Made by a program: the position numbers and the translations under genes. From Acidobacteriota bacterium (lineage in GTDB: Bacteria; Acidobacteriota; Thermoanaerobaculia; Multivoradales; JAHEKO01), in contig JAHEKO010000054.1 in assembly GCA_024638355.1 (NCBI GenBank), positions 1 to 5,143 on the forward strand: 5,143 nucleotides of DNA. Direction: 5' to 3'. The notes beneath the pieces are model-generated. The model saw only the letters and a program-made list of their open reading frames with translations. It searched no databases and had not been told where the DNA came from. Below are positions 1 through 5,058 of this stretch, in pieces. Within the stretch, counting starts at the first letter, position 1; every line of letters starts with the position of its first letter.

Positions 1-86
1 AGGCGCGCGTACCGCTGGCCCCGGTCTACGCGCTGGGCGTCTACGTGGTCTTCTTCATGGTCCCCGTCAGCTTCCGCCGCAAATAA
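1..86 (+). CDS. C-terminal end of an unidentified membrane protein (5' end outside window)
   Basis: The frame that opens at base 3 and ends with TAA at 84-86 has no internal stop and encodes about 27 residues. They are a hydrophobic segment rich in V, Y, F and L (ending VYVVFFMVPVSF), followed by a basic RRK tail. This looks like a last transmembrane helix with a positively charged cytoplasmic end. The family cannot be named from so little sequence. The stop codon coincides with the outer tip of the inverted-repeat element at 84-188, so the gene ends exactly where the element begins. It converges on queA. That the frame is coding is inferred from its composition and from the clean end before the element. 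Confidence 0.6.
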   Translation, partial: ARVPLAPVYALGVYVVFFMVPVSFRRK

Positions 87-201
87 GGGGACAGGTTAAC
101 TATTTCGCCGTACCTTACGGAGAGAGCGGCGGATCGGGGCTGGTGCTCTTTCCGTAAGGTACGGCGAAATAGTTAACCTGTCCCCTTAATTGCGGTGGAG
201 G
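71..201. terminator. Possible older bidirectional terminator stem flanking the hairpin element
   Basis: Outside the 38-bp arms, and after one A/A mismatch (83/189), bases 71-82 and 190-201 also pair: ten Watson-Crick and two G-T pairs, with core CCGCAA/TTGCGG. These bases are the last codons of the two convergent genes. With the element removed, the stem would close over a loop of only a few A/T bases, which resembles a hairpin shared by two convergent genes. Whether it terminates transcription is inference. The bases could instead be an outer part of the element. Confidence 0.3.
84..188. repeat. Long hairpin element with 38-bp perfect inverted arms (REPIN/MITE-like) between convergent genes
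   Basis: Arms 84-121 and 151-188 are perfect reverse complements over 38 bp. Each starts at its outer tip with TAAGGGGACAGG. Pairing continues inward through 122-128 with 144-150 (five Watson-Crick pairs and two G-T pairs), leaving a 15-base loop at 129-143. Each tip carries an outward-facing TAA in frame with the gene that runs into it: 84-86 stops the upstream membrane-protein gene, and 186-188 (minus strand) stops queA. It encodes nothing. The length of about 105 bp, the intergenic position and the paired arms resemble REPIN elements mobilised by REP-associated tyrosine transposases. The outer TA at both ends would also fit a MITE of an IS630/Tc1-type element. The hairpin is seen; its mobility is inferred. 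No T-tract follows either arm, so it is not a textbook intrinsic terminator, though transcripts from either side must cross it. Confidence 0.85.
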
Positions 202-1208
202 AGCATGGCGTCGCCGTAGGAGTAGAAGCGGTAGCCGCCGGCGACGGCCTCGCGGTAGGCCGCGAGCACCGGCTCGCGGCCGGCGAAGGCGCAGACCAGG
301 ACGAGAAGGCTCGAGCGCGGCAGGTGGAAGTTGGTCAGCAGCAGGTCGACCACCTGAAAACGAAAGCCGGGCCGGATGAAGAGGTCGGTGTCGCCGTCGC
401 CGGGCGCCGGCGCGCCGCCGCCGGCGAGCGCGGCGGCCTCGAGCGTTCGAACCACGGTGGTGCCGACCGCGACCACCCGACCGCCCTGGGCGCGGGTGTC
501 GGCCAACGCCTCGACGGCGGCCGCGGGGATCCGGTAGTGCTCCCGGTCCATCCTGTGCTCGTGAACCAGCTCGGTCGTGATCGGCTTGAAGGTGCCGATT
601 CCGACTCGCAGGGTGACGGCGGCCACGCCGACGCCGTGCCCGCGCAGCCGCGCGAGGATCTCGGCGGTGAAGTGCAGGCCGGCGGTCGGCGCGGCGATCG
701 ACCCCGGCTCGCGCGCGTAGACGGTCTGGTAGCTCGCCCGGTCGGCGGGCTCGTCCGGCCTCTTGATGTAGGGGGGCAGGGGAACGTGCCCGATCCGCTC
801 GAGATGCGGCTCGATCGGCTCGGAGAAGCGGACTCGAAACAGGCCGCCCTCGTCGCGGCCCACCACGGTCGCCGTCAGGCCGGGAGAGAGCTCGATCGTG
901 GCGCCCGGGCGTCCCCGCCGCCCGGGTCGCATCAGGCAGAGCCACTCGCTGCCCCCGGTCTTTTCGGCCAGCAGCAGCTCGACCTGCCCACCGGTCGGGC
1001 GCCGGCCGAAGAGGCGCGCGGCCAGCACGCGGGTGTCGTTGACGACCAGCAGGTCACCCGGTCTCAGCAGCCGCGGCAGGTCGGCGATTTTCGAGTGACG
1101 GTCGGGGCCGCCCCGCTGCGGGCAGAAGAGACGGCTCTCGCCACGCGGCGCCGGATGCTCGGCGATGCGGTCGGCTGGGAGCTCGTAGTCGAAGTCGCGG
1201 ATCAGCAT
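186..1208 (-). CDS. queA: S-adenosylmethionine:tRNA ribosyltransferase-isomerase QueA
   Basis: QueA transfers and rearranges the ribose of S-adenosylmethionine onto 7-aminomethyl-7-deazaguanine at tRNA position 34, giving epoxyqueuosine, the next-to-last step of queuosine synthesis in the cytoplasm. The 340-residue product matches the family along its length: N-terminal RDFDYELPADRIAEHP (4-19), GDLLVVNDTRVLAARL (51-66), YQTVYA with GSIAAPTAGLHFT (160-181), VTLRVGIGTFKP (198-209), VAVGTTVVRTLE (246-257), TDLFIRPGFRF (274-284), LTNFHLPRSSL (291-301) and the closing YSYGDAML (329-336). The length is normal and nothing essential seems missing. The ATG at 1208 gives the conserved N terminus; the upstream GGA is a weak ribosome site. 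It follows the DppC-type permease gene by 11 nt, so it is probably the last gene of that operon. The final residues HRN and the TAA lie at the tip of the hairpin element, which sets the stop codon. Identification is secure. Confidence 0.97.
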   Translation of the reverse strand: MLIRDFDYELPADRIAEHPAPRGESRLFCPQRGGPDRHSKIADLPRLLRPGDLLVVNDTRVLAARLFGRRPTGGQVELLLAEKTGGSEWLCLMRPGRRGRPGATIELSPGLTATVVGRDEGGLFRVRFSEPIEPHLERIGHVPLPPYIKRPDEPADRASYQTVYAREPGSIAAPTAGLHFTAEILARLRGHGVGVAAVTLRVGIGTFKPITTELVHEHRMDREHYRIPAAAVEALADTRAQGGRVVAVGTTVVRTLEAAALAGGGAPAPGDGDTDLFIRPGFRFQVVDLLLTNFHLPRSSLLVLVCAFAGREPVLAAYREAVAGGYRFYSYGDAMLLHRN

Positions 1209-1219
1209 GCCGGTTTCCG

Positions 1220-2194
1220 CTACCGAGCCCGCGGGTCGAGCCAGGCGCGCAGTCCGTCACCGACAAGGTGGAAGGCGATCACGGTCACCGCGATGGCGGC
1301 GCCCGGGAAGGTGGCCACCCACCAGGCGGTGGTCAGCACGTCGCTCCCCTGAGCGATCATGTTCCCCCAGGTCGGGTGGGGAGCCGGCACGCCCAGGCCG
1401 AGGAAGGAGAGGCTCGCCTCCACCAGGATGAGGTCCCCGACTCGTAGGGCCGTGTAGGCGATCACCGGGGTCAGCGCGTTGGGCAGGAGGTGGCGAAAGA
1501 ACACCTGCCGCCGGCGGAGACCGACGGCGTTGGCGGCGAGCACGAACTCGCGCTGCCGGAGGCCGAGGATCTCGGCCCGGATCAGCCGGGCGGTCCCCAT
1601 CCAGCCCGTGGCGCCCAGGATCAAGATGATCACCGCCTGCCCGGCGTTGAAGACGGCCGCCAGGGCGATGACGATGAACAGGTGGGGGAAGGCGAGCAGG
1701 GCGTCGGTGATCCGCATCAGAAGCGCGTCGGTGGCCCGGCCGGCGCTGGCCGCGATGCCGCCGACGAGCACTCCCAGCGTCAGAGCCAGCGCCGCGGCCA
1801 CTACGCCGATCCACAGCGAGGTCCGAGCGCCGTGGAGCAGACGGCTCCACACGTCGCGTCCGAAGCGGTCGGTGCCGAGCGGAAAGACTCGCCTGCCGAG
1901 TGCCGCGACCGGATCGCCGGACTCGACCTCGGCGGGGGCGATCAGCCGCCGCTCGCCCAGGCGCTCGATCTCGACTCCGCTCTCGGTCGCCCGCGCGCGA
2001 TCGGCCAACAGCTTGGAGCCGTCGGCCAGCCGCACGATCGCCCGGGAGCTTCCCGGCGGCAGAAAACGGCCGACGACGGGGTCGGTCGGCTCGATCGGAT
2101 CGGTGGCCGCAAGGCGGTCGGCCCCCGCCGCGAGGAGAATCATCAGACCCAGGAGGAGGCCGCCCCACAAGATCAGCCGCCGGTCGCCCTTCAT
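1220..2194 (-). CDS. ABC transporter permease, DppC/OppC family (peptide/nickel type)
   Basis: This is the second inner-membrane subunit of an importer for oligopeptides or similar solutes; it should pair with the DppB-type protein encoded just upstream. The start at 2194 is chosen because its ATG overlaps the stop of the upstream gene (ATGA), giving 324 residues that begin MKGDRRLILWGG with a membrane segment at about 8-25. Family hallmarks follow: PLGTDRFGRDVWSRLLHGAR (105-124), several membrane helices from about 127 to 200, the EAA loop that contacts the ATPase (EFVLAANAVG at 216-225 to RHLLPNALTP at 234-243), and VEASLSFLGLGVPAPHPTWG (258-277). An in-frame start at 2359 would add 55 arginine-rich residues from within the neighbouring gene and is rejected. 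Residues about 30-104, between the first helix and the PLGTD motif, look longer than usual and read like a small strand-rich extracytoplasmic insert. The substrate is unknown because no binding protein or ATPase is encoded nearby. Confidence 0.93.
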   Translation of the reverse strand: MKGDRRLILWGGLLLGLMILLAAGADRLAATDPIEPTDPVVGRFLPPGSSRAIVRLADGSKLLADRARATESGVEIERLGERRLIAPAEVESGDPVAALGRRVFPLGTDRFGRDVWSRLLHGARTSLWIGVVAAALALTLGVLVGGIAASAGRATDALLMRITDALLAFPHLFIVIALAAVFNAGQAVIILILGATGWMGTARLIRAEILGLRQREFVLAANAVGLRRRQVFFRHLLPNALTPVIAYTALRVGDLILVEASLSFLGLGVPAPHPTWGNMIAQGSDVLTTAWWVATFPGAAIAVTVIAFHLVGDGLRAWLDPRAR

Positions 2195-3168
2195 CTCGCG
2201 CCTCGCCGCCGCACGCGGGGGTCGACGGCGGCCAGCATCAGATCGGCGACCAGGCTGCCGAGCACGACGAACAGCGCGGCGAGCGCGGTTGCCGCCATCA
2301 GCACCGGATAGTCGCGCGTACCGATCGCCTCCCAGGTGAGCCGTCCCATCCCGGGCCACGAGAAGACCCGCTCGACCACCAGGGCTCCGCCCACCAGGAA
2401 GGGGAGGGAGAGGCCGAAGAGCTGGGTGAGCGGCGCCAGCGCGTTGCGCAGGCCGTGAACCCAGACCACGCTGCGCTCGCGCACGCCCTTGGCCCGCGCC
2501 GTGCGCACATAGTCCTGCTGAAGGACCTCGATCAGGCTCCCGCGCAGCAGCCGCACGACGCTACCGAGGGTGGCGAGCCCGAGCACCAAAGCCGGCAACG
2601 CCAGGTGGTGCAGCCGGTCGAGGAGCGCGGCGAGCCATCCGAGCCGGTCGCCGTCGAGGCTGTGCGTCTGCCCGGGTGGAAAGAGGGGCAGCGTGTGGCT
2701 GAAAAGGAGGATCGCCATCAGCCCGAGCCAGAAGGCGGGCAGCGAGTAGAGCAGCACCGAGACGACGCGGATGAGGTGATCCTGGAAGCGCTCGGCGCGG
2801 CGCGCGGCGGCCACCCCCAGCAACAGGCCGAAGGTGAATTGCACCAGGAGCGCCGCACCGCTGAGCAGCAGGGTCGGCGGCCCGTAGACGGCCAGGAGCT
2901 CGCTCACCGGCCGCTTGGCCGAGGCCGAGACACCCCAGTTCCACTCGAGGACGACCGCCTTTAGCCAGGCCGCGTAGCGCTCGGGCCAGGGTCGATCGAG
3001 GCCGTAGAGGGTGGCGAGCTCCTGGGCGTACTCCGCCGGCACGCGTGGATCGAGATAGACGCCGCCCGGACCGCCCGGGGCGAGCTGGATGACGAAGAAC
3101 GTCAGCGTCAGGACCAGCAGGATCAAGACGGCGGAGGTCAGCAGGCGCCGCAGGACGAAGGCAGTCAT
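2191..3168 (-). CDS. ABC transporter permease, DppB/OppB family (peptide/nickel type)
   Basis: This is the first inner-membrane subunit of the importer. With the ATG at 3168 it has 325 residues. The N-terminal helix (about 8-29) ends in FVIQLAPGGP, the usual start of the family. Next come LYGLDRPWPERYAAWLK (54-70) and NWGVS (77-81), which match the conserved GLDxPxxxxYxxWL and GxxGxS pattern. Helices follow at about 98-120 and 135-157, then the EAA loop DYVRTARAKGVRE (219-231) with GLRNALAPL (239-247), and finally VERVFSWPGMGRL (265-277) and YPVLMA (287-292). An in-frame TTG at 3174 would add two residues and cannot be excluded; neither start has a clear Shine-Dalgarno sequence. The stop overlaps the dppC-like start by four bases, implying coupled translation. 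It is the first gene of the operon and sits only 38 bp from the divergent histidine-kinase gene. The substrate cannot be assigned. Confidence 0.94.
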   Translation of the reverse strand: MTAFVLRRLLTSAVLILLVLTLTFFVIQLAPGGPGGVYLDPRVPAEYAQELATLYGLDRPWPERYAAWLKAVVLEWNWGVSASAKRPVSELLAVYGPPTLLLSGAALLVQFTFGLLLGVAAARRAERFQDHLIRVVSVLLYSLPAFWLGLMAILLFSHTLPLFPPGQTHSLDGDRLGWLAALLDRLHHLALPALVLGLATLGSVVRLLRGSLIEVLQQDYVRTARAKGVRERSVVWVHGLRNALAPLTQLFGLSLPFLVGGALVVERVFSWPGMGRLTWEAIGTRDYPVLMAATALAALFVVLGSLVADLMLAAVDPRVRRRGAR

Positions 3169-3190
3169 GGCCAAGCTACTGTCAAGCCGA

Positions 3191-3200
3191 ATGCTATCCT
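3191..3200 (+). promoter_or_regulatory. Extended -10 promoter element for the histidine-kinase gene, probably leaderless
   Basis: TGCTATCCT at 3192-3200 reads as an extended -10 (TGn followed by TATCCT). It resembles the TGCTACCTT box in front of rplU in this window. No convincing -35 is visible 16-18 bp upstream. Only six bases separate the box from the ATG at 3207, so transcription would start at or next to the start codon. There is no Shine-Dalgarno sequence, which agrees with a leaderless message. Inferred from sequence only. Confidence 0.45.
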
Positions 3201-3206
3201 CGACTG

Positions 3207-4631
3207 ATGCCCGACGGCGGCTCCGCGCGCTTTTCCGGTTCCCGTCGGCTGCTCGTGGCGTCGATCGTGCTGGGGGCGTTCGTCCTGGTCGACCTGGGTC
3301 TGCTCGGCTGGTTGATCTTCCGCTCGCTGTCGAAGCGAGAGGTCGAGCGCGTGCTGCTCGAGACCCGGCGCGAAGCCGAGGAGGTCGCCGAGCAGCTCGC
3401 CGGCACGGCGGCCGAGGAGGGACAGGATCTCTACACGCTGATCGCCGTCGAGCGCGAGCGCCAGACCTACATCGACACGATTCTGCAGAAGCGCGAGATC
3501 ATCCAGACCCTCGAGATCCGCAACTCCGACGGCCACCTCGTTTTTCGGGCCCTGGGCGAGACCTTCGATCCGCCCGGGGGGGGCGTGACCACCCCGCCGG
3601 GCATCGAGGCGCCGGAGCTGCCGCTGCGCATCGAGTCGCAGGTCGTCGAGGAGTCCGAGACGCTCAACTACGACATGGAGATTCCGATCGGCGACCTCGG
3701 CATGCTCCACATCGGCATCAGCCGGCTCGAGCTCGAGGAGCGCGTCGAAGTGCTGCGCGGAGAGCTCGTGCGCCAGACCTCGGTGCTGGGCGCGGTGACG
3801 CTGGCCGTGCTGCTGCTCGCCTACCTGACGATCTGGTGGCTCTGGCGGCGCGGCCGCCGGCTCGAAGAGCAGGCGGCGGAAGCCGAGCGGATGGCCTACA
3901 TCGGTACCCTCGCGTCGGGGCTGGCGCACGAGATTCGCAACCCGCTCAACTCGCTCAACCTGAACATGCAGATGCTGGAGGAAGATGCCGGACGGCCGTC
4001 GTCGAGCGAGTCGCGAAGCCGCCTGTTCGCCGTCACCCAGCAGGAGATCCATCGCCTCGAGCGCCTGGTGACCGACTTCCTGTCCTACGCCAAGCCGCGG
4101 CCGCTCGAGACCGAGAGGGTCGCCGCGGTCGATCTGCTGCGGCGCTGCAGCGACCTCCTGGCCGCCGAGTTCCACACCCGGGGCGCGCGGATCGCGGTCG
4201 AGGAGCTGAGCGACGGGGCGCTGGTCGAGGTCGATCAGAGCCAGTTCACCCAGCTGCTGCTCAACCTGGCGCAGAACGCCCTCGCGGCCACCGAGGAGAC
4301 CGGCCGCCCGCCGCGCATCACCCTGACCGCTCGCGCTTCGGAAGGCATGGTCCACCTCGAGGTCGAAGACAACGGCGTCGGCATCCCGCGCGGGGAGTCG
4401 AGCAAGATCTTCGATCTGTTCTATTCGACCCGCAAAGGGGGGACCGGACTGGGTCTCGCCGTCGTGCGTCGGATCGCCGCCGACCACGGCGGGTCGGTCG
4501 AGGTCGAGAGCACCGTCGGCGTCGGTACTCGCGTTCGCGTGTCGGTGCCGAGGGCCGCGCCCGACGCGAAGCGACCGAGCGACGAGCCGGTGCTCGTCTC
4601 CCGGCCGGTGGGCGCCTCCGCCGAGAAGTAG
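3207..4631 (+). CDS. Membrane-bound sensor histidine kinase, NtrB/ZraS-like (two-component system)
   Basis: A 474-residue sensor kinase that should autophosphorylate on histidine and pass the phosphate to a response regulator not present in this window. Order: short cytoplasmic N terminus; membrane helix about 15-37; extracytoplasmic sensor region about 43-190, which looks like a single PAS/Cache-type fold (IRNSDGHLVFR at 104-114, PIGDLGMLHIGIS at 160-172); membrane helix about 192-213; coiled linker; HisKA H-box LASGLAHEIRNPLNS (235-249) with phospho-acceptor His241 and the ExxN phosphatase signature E242-N245; N-box NLAQNAL with Asn357; G1 box EDNGVGIP (387-394); F-box IFDLFYSTRKGG (401-412); G2 GTGLGL (412-417). 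All catalytic motifs are intact. The H-box and YSTRKGGTGLGL style is typical of kinases that partner NtrC-type sigma54 activators; that partnership is inference. The tail after about 448 is polar and probably disordered. The signal sensed is unknown. The gene ends four bases from the convergent zinc-ribbon gene. Confidence 0.95.
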   Translation: MPDGGSARFSGSRRLLVASIVLGAFVLVDLGLLGWLIFRSLSKREVERVLLETRREAEEVAEQLAGTAAEEGQDLYTLIAVERERQTYIDTILQKREIIQTLEIRNSDGHLVFRALGETFDPPGGGVTTPPGIEAPELPLRIESQVVEESETLNYDMEIPIGDLGMLHIGISRLELEERVEVLRGELVRQTSVLGAVTLAVLLLAYLTIWWLWRRGRRLEEQAAEAERMAYIGTLASGLAHEIRNPLNSLNLNMQMLEEDAGRPSSSESRSRLFAVTQQEIHRLERLVTDFLSYAKPRPLETERVAAVDLLRRCSDLLAAEFHTRGARIAVEELSDGALVEVDQSQFTQLLLNLAQNALAATEETGRPPRITLTARASEGMVHLEVEDNGVGIPRGESSKIFDLFYSTRKGGTGLGLAVVRRIAADHGGSVEVESTVGVGTRVRVSVPRAAPDAKRPSDEPVLVSRPVGASAEK

Positions 4632-4635
4632 GGCT

Positions 4636-4809
4636 TCAGGCCGGAGCTTCGACCAGGTCTTCCCAGTCCTGCTGGGTGAGGAAGGTGTCGGCGTCGTCGT
4701 TGCCGCACACCTCGCACATCGCCTCGGTGACCTTTCCGTCTCTCCACTCGTAGACGTAGGTCGGAGACTCGCACTCGACGCAGACCAGGAACTCGGGCTG
4801 ATCGCTCAT
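4636..4809 (-). CDS. Small two-CxxC zinc-ribbon-like protein, function unknown
   Basis: The 57-residue product starts MSDQPEFLVC and has two knuckles, CVEC (10-13) and CEVC (32-35), separated by 18 residues. This is the arrangement of a small zinc ribbon that would bind one metal ion through four cysteines. The spacer holds aromatic and charged residues (YVYEWRDGKV, 18-27). The acidic C terminus (QQDWEDLVEAPA, 46-57) has no helix long enough for a membrane segment, so the protein is probably cytoplasmic. The ATG at 4809 is preferred: an in-frame start at 4881 would add 24 residues of low-complexity character and would run through the -10-like box at 4817-4822. No Shine-Dalgarno sequence precedes 4809. 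I do not recognise a named family; nucleic-acid or protein binding is possible but unproven. It converges on the histidine-kinase gene and lies upstream of, and divergent from, rplU. Confidence 0.8.
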   Translation of the reverse strand: MSDQPEFLVCVECESPTYVYEWRDGKVTEAMCEVCGNDDADTFLTQQDWEDLVEAPA

Positions 4810-4816
4810 CCCGTCG

Positions 4817-4822
4817 AGTATA
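4817..4822 (-). promoter_or_regulatory. -10 box for the zinc-ribbon gene, probably leaderless
   Basis: On the minus strand TATACT is followed by seven bases (CGACGGG) and then the ATG at 4809, placing the expected transcription start at or just before the start codon. No good -35 is seen at normal spacing. The arrangement copies that before the histidine-kinase gene (TATCCT, CGACTG, ATG). Inferred from sequence only. Confidence 0.45.
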
Positions 4823-4942
4823 GGGACGGCGGCCCGCGCGGCATGTGGAATCGGCCGCACCCGGGCGGAGGCGGCTAGCACGCTAGGTCCAGCGAATGCG
4901 ATAGCGACTGCTCACCTCGGGGCGGAGAGGCGACGGGGCGCC

Positions 4943-4979
4943 GGGCTCGATCGAACCCTACGGAACCCATTACGAGCCC
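4943..4979. repeat. Helically phased GARCCC repeats with a partial palindrome upstream of the rplU promoter
   Basis: GAACCC (4953-4958), GAACCC (4963-4968) and GAGCCC (4974-4979) are spaced 10 and 11 bp apart, one DNA turn each. An inverted copy, GGGCTC, lies at 4943-4948 and forms with the first direct copy a 16-bp palindrome (4943-4958) with a single mismatched pair. The last copy ends 10 bases before the -35 box. This could be a binding site for a regulator contacting one face of DNA; the function is inferred. Confidence 0.5.
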
Positions 4980-4989
4980 GTCCGGCCGA

Positions 4990-5018
4990 TTGACCAGCCC
5001 TTGGTTTCGTGCTACCTT
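4990..5018 (+). promoter_or_regulatory. Sigma70-type promoter of rplU
   Basis: TTGACC (4990-4995), a 17-bp spacer, then TACCTT (5013-5018) preceded by TGC, giving an extended -10. The spacing is optimal. Transcription should start near 5025, leaving a leader of about 34 nt. That leader contains a five-pair GC hairpin (5026-5030 with 5035-5039) ending just before the Shine-Dalgarno sequence. Confidence 0.75.
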
Positions 5019-5042
5019 TTTCAGCCGCGCCGGTGCGCGCGC

Positions 5043-5050
5043 AGGAGGAG
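5043..5050 (+). promoter_or_regulatory. Shine-Dalgarno sequence of rplU
   Basis: AGGAGGAG lies eight bases before the GTG at 5059 and fixes that codon as the start. It is the only strong ribosome-binding site in the window; the other genes rely on overlap, short gaps or apparently leaderless starts. Confidence 0.85.
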
Positions 5051-5058
5051 TTTGCTCA

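Larger units (their letters stand above)
4810..5058. other. Intergenic regulatory region between the zinc-ribbon gene and rplU
   Basis: These 249 bp lie between two divergent starts. They hold the minus-strand -10 box near 4817-4822, a short CTAG...CTAG inverted pair at 4875-4886, the GARCCC repeat cluster at 4943-4979, the rplU promoter at 4990-5018 and the rplU leader. Open frames crossing this stretch have no start signal or recognisable product. I found no tRNA fold. Confidence 0.7.

Noticed and set aside
84..188. The hairpin as a simple intrinsic terminator
   Set aside because: The stem is far longer than usual and neither strand has a T-tract after it, so a repeat or mobile origin explains it better.
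115..945. Long minus-strand open frame of 276 codons
   Set aside because: It overlaps queA in another frame and its product is a low-complexity mixture of R, A, P and G, typical of a shadow frame in GC-rich DNA. It also starts inside the hairpin element.
195..1352. Long + strand open frame opposite queA
   Set aside because: Its product has no recognisable domain and lies antisense to a gene matching QueA along its whole length.
2195..2359. N-terminal extension of the DppC-type permease to an upstream start
   Set aside because: The added 55 residues are arginine-rich, lie inside the upstream permease gene, and would displace the natural ATGA overlap.
3157..3185. TTGACA on the minus strand (3185-3180) as a -35 box for the permease operon
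   Set aside because: No -10 box is found 16-18 bp further on, and it would fall inside the coding region after the start codon.
3089..4753. 554-codon + strand frame overlapping the histidine kinase
   Set aside because: It is out of frame with all kinase motifs and its product is arginine- and alanine-rich shadow sequence.
4943..4985. Possible minus-strand tRNA suggested by GGTTCGATC
   Set aside because: The T-arm stem does not pair properly and no acceptor, D or anticodon arms can be drawn around it.
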